Below are positions 8,729 to 16,976 of a stretch of DNA of 64,000 nt, piece by piece. Positions within the stretch are counted from its first letter, which is position 1. Each line of letters begins with the position of its first letter. The position numbers were made by a program, and so were the translations under genes. Source of the stretch: an uncultured Verrucomicrobiota bacterium. Lineage in GTDB: Bacteria; Verrucomicrobiota; Verrucomicrobiia; Opitutales; Seribacteraceae. The notes under the pieces were generated by a model. That model saw nothing but the letters and a program-made list of their open reading frames with translations, had not been told where the DNA came from and did not search any database. The DNA is taken from positions 31,001 through 95,000 of the forward strand of contig CACMBV010000003.1 in the NCBI GenBank assembly GCA_902612125.1, read 5' to 3'.

Positions 8729-9295
8729 TCATGAAATTTTTTTAGTAAAGAAAAATCGGCTAACAACTGCAATGGGTAAAGTTGCGTAAAGCTCACCACT
8801 TACAATCAATTTTTTCACGGCATAAAAACTAAAAATTTTAACTTGTTCAATTTCATTGTCAGATTCAAATTTTTCTGAAAATTCTTCATGATTCAGGTCT
8901 ATAATAAAAATTCGAGGAAACATAGGCATTCTGTTTGATGCTAAAACAAATGATTGACATTCATGAAATCTACTTAAATTTTCTATTTTTATACCGGTTT
9001 CCTCAGCCATTTCGCGTCTAGCTGCTTCATTATAGCATTCACCATGTTTGACGCCGCCAGCAGGTAGTTCCCACAAAGATTTTCCAAGAACTGGTCGCCT
9101 TGCCTTGACCAATATAATCTTTGAATTTTCCACAATAGGAAGAACCATAACTTGTGCTTCCTTGTGCTCAATTGTGAAATAAGAATCTTTCTCAAGTACA
9201 TTGAACCACTCATTTGAATAACGAATTTTTGCTGAATTTACCCATTGTTTGTAATTCAAGATTGATTTTTTACAAGACTCGCTCCTAGATTCCAT
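8729..9295 (-). CDS. NUDIX hydrolase (ADP-ribose/GDP-sugar pyrophosphatase-like)
   Basis: 188 residues. A perfect NUDIX box GX5EX7REUXEEXGU is visible in ELPAGGVKHGECYNEAARRE followed by MAEETGI, preceded by the LPAGG turn seen in ADP-ribose and GDP-mannose pyrophosphatases. Lies 28 bp upstream of the E1 alpha gene and 3 bp after a GDP-mannose dehydratase-like gene, so a nucleotide-sugar or nucleotide substrate is plausible. It could control the GDP-sugar pool or clean side products; specificity cannot be set from sequence. Confidence 0.85.
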   Translation of the reverse strand: MESRSESCKKSILNYKQWVNSAKIRYSNEWFNVLEKDSYFTIEHKEAQVMVLPIVENSKIILVKARRPVLGKSLWELPAGGVKHGECYNEAARREMAEETGIKIENLSRFHECQSFVLASNRMPMFPRIFIIDLNHEEFSEKFESDNEIEQVKIFSFYAVKKLIVSGELYATLPIAVVSRFFFTKKIS

Positions 9296-9298
9296 TTA

Positions 9299-10327
9299 TT
9301 ATCTAGTTAGGTATGATCCTTTTCTGCGAACCATATCTCGCCAATAATCGAGTAAATCATTCATTGTTTTTTCAAAGGAAATCACCGGTTTCCATCCAGT
9401 ATGACTGCGAAACTTTGATGTATCTGGAATTTGTGCATCTGCATCAAGGGGTCTTATTCTTCCTGGATCAGATTGAATAACAATTTTATTCTTTGATGAA
9501 GAAATAGATATTAAGAAATTAAGCATTTCTTCGATTGTTCTAGTTTCTGTTCCTCCTATATTGTAAAATTCTCCGGGAGTTGGGTTTACTGTAACTAACA
9601 TATGATAGGCCCGAACGGCATCTCTTACATCAGCCCATGTGCGGAGAGAGTTAAGATTTCCTGTATGGACGATTGGAGGTAACAAACCTGCTTCGATCAT
9701 GGCAATTTGCTTGGCAAAAGTGGACTCTGCAAAGACATCCCCACGACGCGGACCCGTATGTGTAAACATTCGAGTTGTCATGACTTTTTGCCCATACGCC
9801 TCTGCGTGGAAGCGAGCTACAAGATCCGTACCAGATTTTGAAATGGCATAGGGTGAAGCTGGGTGAAAGGCACAGTCTTCTGCAATGGGAAGTTTTTCTT
9901 TTGAAACACGCCCGAAAACTTCAGAGGAGGCACAAACATGAATAACTGGATCGATTCCATCAGTATTTCTGAGAACCTCAAGCAATCGAGCAGTTCCAAG
10001 AATATTTACATCCAATGTATGAATAGGGGAGATGAAGCTGGTTGTGGGATAGCTTTGAGCCGCAAGGTGAAATACATAATTGGGTTTACATTTCATTGCT
10101 ACCTTTTGCAAAGACAGTGCATCGCACAAGTCTCCTTCAACAAAATATAATCTATCCTTGCGATTTGCTCGGTCCAAAAGATGAGAAACATTATCCAAAG
10201 GACTTCTCCACCTGTACATACCGAAAATCTCCCAATCTGTTTCTTTGAGAAGAAAATCAGCAAGATGAGAACCTACCATCCCTGTAATTCCAGTGATGAG
10301 TGCAATTGGTGTTTGATTTGAACTCAT
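9299..10327 (-). CDS. GDP-mannose 4,6-dehydratase / GDP-4-keto-6-deoxymannose reductase family
   Basis: 342-residue extended SDR. N-terminal ALITGITGMVGSHLADFLL gives the GxxGxxG motif; CASSEVFG and YAISKSG give the catalytic Ser/Thr region and YxxxK; TGNLNSLRTWADVRDAVRAY is the GDP-sugar-specific segment shared by Gmd and Rmd. Gmd makes GDP-4-keto-6-deoxymannose, and Rmd reduces it to GDP-D-rhamnose. The wording TWADVRDAVRAY and QIAMIEAG fits both; a dehydratase usually has Asp-Glu after the catalytic Ser/Thr, here SSEVFG, so the exact reaction is left open. The nucleotidyltransferase gene ends 12 bp upstream. Confidence 0.8.
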   Translation of the reverse strand: MSSNQTPIALITGITGMVGSHLADFLLKETDWEIFGMYRWRSPLDNVSHLLDRANRKDRLYFVEGDLCDALSLQKVAMKCKPNYVFHLAAQSYPTTSFISPIHTLDVNILGTARLLEVLRNTDGIDPVIHVCASSEVFGRVSKEKLPIAEDCAFHPASPYAISKSGTDLVARFHAEAYGQKVMTTRMFTHTGPRRGDVFAESTFAKQIAMIEAGLLPPIVHTGNLNSLRTWADVRDAVRAYHMLVTVNPTPGEFYNIGGTETRTIEEMLNFLISISSSKNKIVIQSDPGRIRPLDADAQIPDTSKFRSHTGWKPVISFEKTMNDLLDYWRDMVRRKGSYLTR

Positions 10328-10338
10328 TAATTAGCTTT

Positions 10339-11040
10339 TTAGCTTTTTTCTAACGTAAACTGATCAGCAAAAAAAATATGTGACTTTATTAGCGAACTTG
10401 GCGTTCCTATATCTATAAATCCTTTATTACACATTATACCTTTTAGTTTTCCAACAAGACTCGGAAGGATTTCAGATTCTAACGAGAGAAATACATTCTT
10501 TACAAAAGGTTCAAAAATCGAGCGATTTAAAACATAGATACCAGCATTTATATAGCCACTCTCTTCGTGTGCTCTTTTCTCTATGAAAGAGGTAACCGAA
10601 TTATCGATTTTATTAATTTTTACTTCTCCATATCGTGAAATATTTTGTACTTTATGAATGTATATGAAATTTAAGCTATCATTTAAGATTTGCTCTATTT
10701 CTAGATCAAAGTCGCAGTAAGAATCACCATTTAATACAAAAAACCTACGATCAGAGAAAGAACTTAATGAATGTAATATGGCACCTCCAGTCCCGAGTGC
10801 CTTATTCTCTTTTGAGTATGATATTTTAGCACCATTATACCTGTTTCCGATAAGATTTTTGATGATTTTATGACCATGTCCTGTGCAAAGAATTACATCA
10901 TCCAACCCCTTTGAAATCAATAGGTCGAGAAGGTAATAAATAAAGAATCTATCATTTATTTTCATCATACATTTAGGGATGCCATTAGAAACCGAATTTA
11001 AGCGAGTCCCTAACCCTCCGCATAAAATAAGTGTTTTCAT
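10339..11040 (-). CDS. Sugar-1-phosphate nucleotidyltransferase (HddC/ManC-like)
   Basis: 233 residues. MKTLILCGGLGTRLNSVSNG and IPKCMMKI form the GGxGTRL...PK signature of NTP-transferases, and VLNGDSYCDFD holds the catalytic Asp. The size and the short single-domain form match D-glycero-D-manno-heptose-1-phosphate guanylyltransferase and mannose-1-phosphate guanylyltransferase relatives. Together with the GDP-mannose dehydratase-like enzyme just downstream, GTP and a mannose- or heptose-1-phosphate are the probable substrates. Follows the Wzt gene by 18 bp. Confidence 0.85.
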   Translation of the reverse strand: MKTLILCGGLGTRLNSVSNGIPKCMMKINDRFFIYYLLDLLISKGLDDVILCTGHGHKIIKNLIGNRYNGAKISYSKENKALGTGGAILHSLSSFSDRRFFVLNGDSYCDFDLEIEQILNDSLNFIYIHKVQNISRYGEVKINKIDNSVTSFIEKRAHEESGYINAGIYVLNRSIFEPFVKNVFLSLESEILPSLVGKLKGIMCNKGFIDIGTPSSLIKSHIFFADQFTLEKS

Positions 11041-11058
11041 GAAAAGAAATTTATATTT

Positions 11059-12375
11059 CTAGGAAACTTTTCGAGTGCTCCAATTTTGTTTGAATTTTAA
11101 TATCCCAATATTTACTCCCAAGTATTCATCTCTCATGTAATCGGTTTCGATAATTTGGAAATCAAGTATTTTTAGTCCAGAAATGATTGAATCATGTAAA
11201 TTTTCGGTTACAATATAAAGTTTGACGGAATATTTTCCTGCGTTAAACAATTTACCTGGAAACCGGCATGTTGTTTCGTACATACCTATTTCGATGGGAG
11301 TAAGACAAAAAGGATCTTTTTGAATGCAATAACTTTCCAAATTACATCCAGTCAGTAGTGTATTTCCACTCTCATCAAGTAGGTGCATACTAACTAAATA
11401 CCTATTGTTTTTAACAAAGTTTTGATACTGAATTTTAACCTCAAAGTCTTGGTCAATTCTAATAAATTTATTGTTATCATTTGATCCAACTTCTTTAATT
11501 TTAACATGACAAAGTCGTAATCTTGAATCTTCTAGTTCATTGCTAGTAAGGCTCCAAATTACTTCCCCGTCATCTGTAGTATTTATAGAATCTTCTATTA
11601 AATAATGGTCTAAAACATCGCTAATACTCCCTTTTTTAATAATAAATCCATTATTCAATAAGATACCCTTCTCACATAGCCTGCGAATTAGATGATTGTT
11701 GTGACTAACAAAGAAGATAGTCTTACCAGTATCTGCAATTGATTGCATTTTTTTTATACATTGATTTTGGAAACTTAGATCACCTACTGCAAGCACCTCA
11801 TCAACAATTAGGATTTCGGGATCCAAATGTGCAGCTACAGCAAATCCTAATCTTACTGACATTCCAGAAGAGTACCTTTTAACTGGGGTATCTACAAAAT
11901 CATGAACTCCGGAGAAATCGATAATTTCATCAAATTTTTTATCAACCTCACTTTTGGTCATACCTAATATAGCACCATTAATATATACATTTTCACGGCC
12001 GGTTAATTCTGGATGAAATCCGGTTCCAACCTCAAGTAATGAGGCAACTTTACCGCGTATTTTAACTTCACCACAAGTTGGTTCAGTGATTCTTGATAAT
12101 ATTTTTAGAAGAGTAGATTTACCAGACCCATTGGCTCCCACAATTCCTACAACATCACCTTTTTTAAAAGTAAAATTTATATCTTTGAGTGCCCAAAATT
12201 CATTTTTCTCAAGATTCTTATTTGATTTTATATTTTGTAAGACTGAGCCAAACTTTTGTTTTTTTGATTTTTCCCACAAATTGTTTAAATCTTCTTTCAA
12301 ACTTCCCATACCAATTGTGCCAAGTCGGTACTTTTTGCTTAAGTTCGCTACTTCAATTGAGTAATTTCTATTCAA
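11059..12375 (-). CDS. wzt: Polysaccharide ABC exporter ATP-binding protein with Wzt-type C-terminal domain
   Basis: 438 residues. Walker A GANGSGKST (80-88), ABC signature YSSGMSVRLGFAVA (168-181), Walker B ILIVDEVLAVGD (188-199), H-loop SHNNH further on. After residue about 265 follows a beta-rich domain of about 170 residues (KVQYQNF-type strands, LFNAGKYSVKLYI) like the Wzt carbohydrate-binding domain that selects the finished, end-modified O-antigen. The start overlaps the end of a methyltransferase by 4 bp; end-capping methylation is often the signal read by Wzt-C, so the two may work together. Energises export of lipid-linked polysaccharide through the Wzm permease. Confidence 0.9.
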   Translation of the reverse strand: MNRNYSIEVANLSKKYRLGTIGMGSLKEDLNNLWEKSKKQKFGSVLQNIKSNKNLEKNEFWALKDINFTFKKGDVVGIVGANGSGKSTLLKILSRITEPTCGEVKIRGKVASLLEVGTGFHPELTGRENVYINGAILGMTKSEVDKKFDEIIDFSGVHDFVDTPVKRYSSGMSVRLGFAVAAHLDPEILIVDEVLAVGDLSFQNQCIKKMQSIADTGKTIFFVSHNNHLIRRLCEKGILLNNGFIIKKGSISDVLDHYLIEDSINTTDDGEVIWSLTSNELEDSRLRLCHVKIKEVGSNDNNKFIRIDQDFEVKIQYQNFVKNNRYLVSMHLLDESGNTLLTGCNLESYCIQKDPFCLTPIEIGMYETTCRFPGKLFNAGKYSVKLYIVTENLHDSIISGLKILDFQIIETDYMRDEYLGVNIGILKFKQNWSTRKVS

Positions 12376-13004
12376 TGCTTTGGCCTTTTAAAACAATCAA
12401 TAATTACGGATGTGTATGTTAATGGATTATTATTTGTATTTCTTGAGTCATTATCTGCAGACCTGCGTATAATACCCCATTCGTTGCTCCACTTAGTCCG
12501 ATGAAATTTACCTTCGGAGTCCCAATGCTCAAGCGGTTTGACAATAAAACCTGCGTCCATGAAAATTTTAGATAGGCTTTCTATATTGTAAAGTACTTTA
12601 TGATCTTCAGAACCCAATCCACTTCCAAATGGTTTAACTTGGTTAATATAATCTTGGTTAGGATGATAGCCATCAGGCACTGCCACTCTTAACCTACCAT
12701 TATTTTTTAAAAAATAATAGCAGCACTTTGCCCCTAGAGCAGCATCGGGTGTGTCTAAGTGTTCCCAAACATGTTCTGCCAAAAAAGCATCTTTTGAATT
12801 TTGTTTCCAAAATTTAGAACATTTTTTAATCGAAGTAATATCAACCTCAGGAAAATCACTTGAAAACCAATCATTTATATAAGTGTAACTTGAACCAATG
12901 ATTATTTTTCTAGAATTTCTTAATAAATAATTATGCTTTTGTTTGTAAAAGTTTGAAACTAAATACCCTCGTATTTTTAGAAACATTTTACAAGTAATCG
13001 ACAA
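12372..13004 (-). CDS. Methyltransferase-like protein between Wzm and Wzt
   Basis: 210 residues. The fold looks like a small SAM methyltransferase of the type 11 kind: KIIIGSSYTYINDWFSSDF, FLAEHVWEHLDTPDAALGAK (the post-motif II segment with the HVxEH pattern) and LRVAVPDGYHP (motif III-like). The usual GxGxG loop is replaced by IGSSYTYI, so SAM binding is not certain. It overlaps the Wzm gene by 17 bp and Wzt by 4 bp, placing it inside the exporter unit. A role in modifying the non-reducing end of the glycan before export is inferred. Confidence 0.75.
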   Translation of the reverse strand: MSITCKMFLKIRGYLVSNFYKQKHNYLLRNSRKIIIGSSYTYINDWFSSDFPEVDITSIKKCSKFWKQNSKDAFLAEHVWEHLDTPDAALGAKCCYYFLKNNGRLRVAVPDGYHPNQDYINQVKPFGSGLGSEDHKVLYNIESLSKIFMDAGFIVKPLEHWDSEGKFHRTKWSNEWGIIRRSADNDSRNTNNNPLTYTSVIIDCFKRPKH

Positions 13005-13839
13005 CTCTTTTTTCGGTATGCTTAAAGAGGTACATACCAGTCAGCAAGACAAAGACTGCAAAACAGGTTGAATATAATAAAAGTGAAGGAGAAAATGAAC
13101 CTTTTCCTAAAAGTGCGTAACGAAAAGCCTCAACAACTGACGCCATAGGGTTTAGAGAAGCCCAAAATCTATATTGATCAGGCACTTCTGATAAAGGATA
13201 AATAATAGGGGTTGCATACATTAAACCTTGAGCAATGAATCCAGTAATTTGGCTGAAGTCTCTGTATTTGGCAGTTAGTACGGTCATCCACAATCCTAAA
13301 CCTAGTCCAAGTGACGCAACCAAAAGTAAAAGAAAAGGGAGAATGAATACTAAATAAGACATTTCGAAGTGTGCCGTAGAAGGAATGAAAAATTTATACA
13401 GACAAAAATAACCAAGAAAAAATACACCTTGGATAGAAAAGCCGAATAGACCTGAAATACAATTTGCTAACGGATTGATCAAACGCGGGTAATAAACTTT
13501 CTGATAAGTACTAGCATTAACTATGAAAGTCGATGAATTGCCAGTAAAACAGGCAGAGAAGTAACTCCAAATAATCAAGCCAGAGTTATAAAATAGAAGT
13601 GGAGGTAAACTTTCTGTTGGGATTTGGGCAAATTCACCAAAAATGAAGCTGAAGATGATAGTCAAAAAAAGTGGGTGAAGTACAAACCAAGCGGGACCTA
13701 AAATAGTTTGTTTATATTGTGCAACAAAATCTCTTCTAACCAGAAGAAAAAGAAGATCACGGTACTGCCAGATGCCTGCGAAATCAAACCCCGTCCATCT
13801 GGAGGATGATTTTATTATTGTTAATTGATTCTTAATCAA
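12988..13839 (-). CDS. wzm: ABC-2 type polysaccharide export permease (Wzm)
   Basis: 283 residues, six predicted membrane segments. The N-terminal FAGIWQYRDLLFLLVRRDFV followed by YKQTILGPAWFVLHPLFLTI is the signature start of the ABC-2/Wzm/TagG permease family, and YATPIIYPLSEVPDQYRFW is the conserved loop before the last segments. Forms the inner-membrane channel with Wzt. Starts 24 bp after the aminotransferase gene. Confidence 0.9.
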   Translation of the reverse strand: MIKNQLTIIKSSSRWTGFDFAGIWQYRDLLFLLVRRDFVAQYKQTILGPAWFVLHPLFLTIIFSFIFGEFAQIPTESLPPLLFYNSGLIIWSYFSACFTGNSSTFIVNASTYQKVYYPRLINPLANCISGLFGFSIQGVFFLGYFCLYKFFIPSTAHFEMSYLVFILPFLLLLVASLGLGLGLWMTVLTAKYRDFSQITGFIAQGLMYATPIIYPLSEVPDQYRFWASLNPMASVVEAFRYALLGKGSFSPSLLLYSTCFAVFVLLTGMYLFKHTEKRVVDYL

Positions 13840-13863
13840 TTTAGGAAATTAAGAGTAGTTTTT

Positions 13864-14985
13864 TTATATACTAGAAAACAGAAATTCATTTAAAATATCC
13901 GCGAATCTCTTGATATCATCTTCAGTAACTTGTAGTCCTGTCGGGAATAGGATAATTTCTGATGATACTATTGAGGTGTTTCCCAATTCTGGGTATACTG
14001 AAATTTGATCTCGATATGCTTTCATTTTATGACAGCCAGGATGAAAGTACTTCCGAACCCAAATCCCTCTTTGATGATAAAAGTTTACCAGTGAATCCCT
14101 AATCTCAGGAATAACTTTTGCCACAACATATTGGTAATTAGTTTGATGATTTTTCGAAAAATTTAAAAATTCTATTTCACGAAATTTCGCAAATAAATCA
14201 CAGTATAGATGAAAGTTTACTTTATTCTTATTAATAATTCTATCTAAATCACAGAGTGAGACTAATCCATAGGCTGCCGAAATTTCATTCATTTTAGCAT
14301 TGATCCCAACTAAAACTGAATTATCTGGCCCTTGGAATCCGAAGTTCCTGATCAATCTTAATTTTTCAGCGATTTCATCGCAATTCGTAGTTATGGCTCC
14401 TCCTTCCATGCATGAAAATACTTTGGTTGCATGAAAGCTGAATACCTCTGCATCACCAAAATTTCCTAGGTATGTATCTTGATGCTTACAACCAAACGAG
14501 TGTGCTGAATCATAAATTACATTTATGTTATGATTATCTGCAATCTTTTGAATCTCATTGTAGTTACATGGCTGTCCCCACAAAGATACAGCCATAATTG
14601 CCGAAGTATTCGGTGTAATTAAACTCTCTATGTGTTTTGGATCAATGAGATGATCTTTTAGATTAATATCGCAAAAAATTGGCTTTAATCCAAGCCAATG
14701 AATGGCATGAGCTGTCGCAACAAATGTGAAAGAGGGTACAATAATTTCACCTGATAATTCTAATGCTTTTATTGTTAATTGTATCCCAATAGTTGCGTTA
14801 CAAACGCAAATACAGTGTTTAACCCGTAATCGTTCTTGGATTTGATTCTCTAATTCCAGCACTTTAGGGCCGTTGTTAGATAACCACTCACTCTCTAAGA
14901 CCTCTGAGAAGTTCGATAAAAGCTTAGCCTTATTTGGTATATTAGGCTTACCTACATGAAACTCTATCTGCTTGGTTTTATTCAC
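13864..14985 (-). CDS. DegT/DnrJ/EryC1/StrS aminotransferase
   Basis: 373 residues, PLP-dependent sugar aminotransferase family. The PLP-lysine is Lys188 in FSFHATKVFSCMEGGAITT; IYDSAHSFG (157-165) holds the PLP-binding Asp; VPSFTFVATAHAI (83-95) is the conserved substrate loop. Makes an amino sugar from a 3- or 4-keto nucleotide sugar with glutamate as amino donor. A ketosugar could come from the Gmd-like enzyme downstream or the epimerase upstream (31 bp gap). GDP-perosamine synthase-like activity is one option given the GDP-mannose context, but this is inference. Confidence 0.88.
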   Translation of the reverse strand: MNKTKQIEFHVGKPNIPNKAKLLSNFSEVLESEWLSNNGPKVLELENQIQERLRVKHCICVCNATIGIQLTIKALELSGEIIVPSFTFVATAHAIHWLGLKPIFCDINLKDHLIDPKHIESLITPNTSAIMAVSLWGQPCNYNEIQKIADNHNINVIYDSAHSFGCKHQDTYLGNFGDAEVFSFHATKVFSCMEGGAITTNCDEIAEKLRLIRNFGFQGPDNSVLVGINAKMNEISAAYGLVSLCDLDRIINKNKVNFHLYCDLFAKFREIEFLNFSKNHQTNYQYVVAKVIPEIRDSLVNFYHQRGIWVRKYFHPGCHKMKAYRDQISVYPELGNTSIVSSEIILFPTGLQVTEDDIKRFADILNEFLFSSI

Positions 14986-15016
14986 TTATTAATTTGGAAA
15001 ATTTTGGTTTATTTGA

Positions 15017-16021
15017 CTACCTGCCCACCACTTTTTTTGCCAAATCAATCTTTGCTTGTTCAGTACTTTTGGAATCTATGTACCAATCAATGGTTTTTTG
15101 TAGACCATCTAAAAATTTTGTGCGAGGAGACCACCCAAGAAGTTTTTTCGCGAGTTCATTACTTGCTACACGATTTAGCGGACCCGTGGGTTTGTCAGTT
15201 AATAGTTTTATCGAAGCACTAGGGTTCAAAGTGTCTATCACTTCTTTTGCACATTCTTTGACTTTAATTCTTTCCATTGTACCTAGGTTCACCGCTGTAC
15301 CATCGCATATATTTTCAGCGGCAGAAATTGTACCGGAAACTATATCATCCACAAATGTCCAGTTTCGGATCTGTTCGCCATCACCCCATACTTCGAAAGG
15401 ATCTAGCTTTAAGTATCCCCTAGCAATCATTGCCATAACTGCGTGATTTTCTGTGCATCTAGGACCATAAACTGTAAAATACCGACAGGACGCTGTGCTG
15501 ATTCCGTGTTGTTGGTGGTAAGCCTTTAGGGTGAGTTCTGCCAAAAGTTTTGCCCAGCCATATAAATCATCAGCTTCGTAGGGGGGGGTTACCATATCTT
15601 CGTATAGGAAAACTTCCTTGCCCACATCCATTTGAGCGGAGGTGGGATACACGCAACCAGATGAAGCAAAAATAATTTTTTCCACTCCATTTTGGTGGGC
15701 ATGACGAAAAACTTGTCCATCCAGTATCATATTTGTAGAACATTCCACTTGATGAGAATCAATGTAACCTCTCCCTCCGTGATCTGCGGCCAAATGAAAA
15801 AGGACTTCTATGCCCTTGGTGGCTTTAGAGCAAAAGGAAGGATCTAACAAGTCGCCTTCAAAGGTTTCGCATTCGATGTTAGCGAGGTGGTTTCTTTCTC
15901 CGCTAGAGAAATTCTCGGCGACACGAACTTTTGCACCAAGAATAACTAATTTTTCAGTTAGATGTGAGCCGATAAAAGAGGCTCCGCCTGTTACTAATAC
16001 TTTTTTGTTCTTCCATTTCAT
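15017..16021 (-). CDS. NAD-dependent epimerase, GDP-mannose 3,5-epimerase-like
   Basis: 334 residues, extended SDR. VTGGASFIGSHLTEKL (10-25) is the NAD motif; SSGCVYPTSAQ with Ser120/121 and YGWAK (Tyr154, Lys158) complete the catalytic set. EADDLYGWAKLLAELTL and YFTVYGPRCTENHAVMAMIARG recall GDP-mannose 3,5-epimerases and UDP-glucose 4-epimerase relatives. Its ATG overlaps the stop of the FkbM methyltransferase ORF (ATGA). Likely epimerises a GDP- or UDP-sugar for the surface polymer. Confidence 0.82.
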   Translation of the reverse strand: MKWKNKKVLVTGGASFIGSHLTEKLVILGAKVRVAENFSSGERNHLANIECETFEGDLLDPSFCSKATKGIEVLFHLAADHGGRGYIDSHQVECSTNMILDGQVFRHAHQNGVEKIIFASSGCVYPTSAQMDVGKEVFLYEDMVTPPYEADDLYGWAKLLAELTLKAYHQQHGISTASCRYFTVYGPRCTENHAVMAMIARGYLKLDPFEVWGDGEQIRNWTFVDDIVSGTISAAENICDGTAVNLGTMERIKVKECAKEVIDTLNPSASIKLLTDKPTGPLNRVASNELAKKLLGWSPRTKFLDGLQKTIDWYIDSKSTEQAKIDLAKKVVGR

Positions 16022-16587
16022 GAGGGGTTTGCAATAAGATGAATTGTTGTTTGCAGGGACGAGTTGATTTTAGCAAAAGACATAGGGTTATTCTGGATGT
16101 CAGAAATTTGGTAGCCACTTTGAGAGAAAAATTTTAGAATTTCACATGGATAGATGTTTCGTTGATCTAAATAAGAAAGATGGAGTTCCAGTAAAATGAC
16201 GGGAGAAAACTCTTCTAGAATGAATTTCGCCCCTTTTATGACTTCTAATTCATAGCCTTCGACATCAATTTTAATAAAATCAGGGGCTAGGTTGTTTTTT
16301 TCGCAGAATGAGTCCAAGGTGATAATATCTTTTTCAATTCTATTTATAGATTCATTTTCTAGAATTTGGACATACCCACAATTTTCTTCCGAAAAGTAGT
16401 CCTTTCCGTTGCGGTCGCCAACCATACATTCGTTCACTATTATCTTACCGGAGATCATGTTTTTTTTAGCGAGTTCTTCTATTGCAGAGCAACTTTGAGC
16501 AGACCCTTCGAAAGCAAAGGCAATTCCATTAGGATTAAGCTTGTTAAACATGGTCGAATATACACCCTTGCTTGCCCCTACATCCAA
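16018..16587 (-). CDS. FkbM family methyltransferase, start uncertain
   Basis: From a TTG at 16587 the product is 189 residues, but this begins inside motif I: the frame upstream reads FLDVGASKGVYSTMF, and the family needs the residues before it. The same frame stays open to a stop at 16881-16879, adding about 97 residues (with STEAASFDFHHIF and the basic N-terminal STKRKIIKLAKQIAPRW) that look like a normal FkbM N-terminus. There is no ATG, GTG or TTG in that extension. Other FkbM features are present: IVNECMVGDRNG, DFIKIDVEGYELEVIKGA and VILLELH. Either a rare start codon (ATT/ATA/ATC) is used, or an upstream mutation removed the start. Would O-methylate a sugar in the cluster. Confidence 0.75.
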   Translation of the reverse strand: MDVGASKGVYSTMFNKLNPNGIAFAFEGSAQSCSAIEELAKKNMISGKIIVNECMVGDRNGKDYFSEENCGYVQILENESINRIEKDIITLDSFCEKNNLAPDFIKIDVEGYELEVIKGAKFILEEFSPVILLELHLSYLDQRNIYPCEILKFFSQSGYQISDIQNNPMSFAKINSSLQTTIHLIANPS

Positions 16588-16976
16588 AAAACATGTTTTA
16601 TCTTTTGCTATAGTGATGAAAGCAGAAACTTCATGAAAGTCATCTTCAAAAATGTGATGAAAATCGAAGCTAGCCGCTTCTGTTGAATATATCTGGGTAT
16701 CTCGTTCTAATTGTATTAGATGACTATCACCATCTATTATTATATGATAGGGAGATGTGTCTGAATTTTCTAATGAAGATTTGATATTATCTTTTAACCA
16801 ACGAGGTGCTATTTGTTTAGCTAATTTAATAATTTTTCTTTTTGTGCTGATAACAAATTTTAAGAAAAAAGCTTTAGACTACTCCTTGGAAGGATTTAGG
16901 ATAGATCAAGGAGAGAGAAAATTCCCAACTATTTAATTTATTTTGAGGAAGTAAAAGTGTTCGGCCGCCAGTTGAA

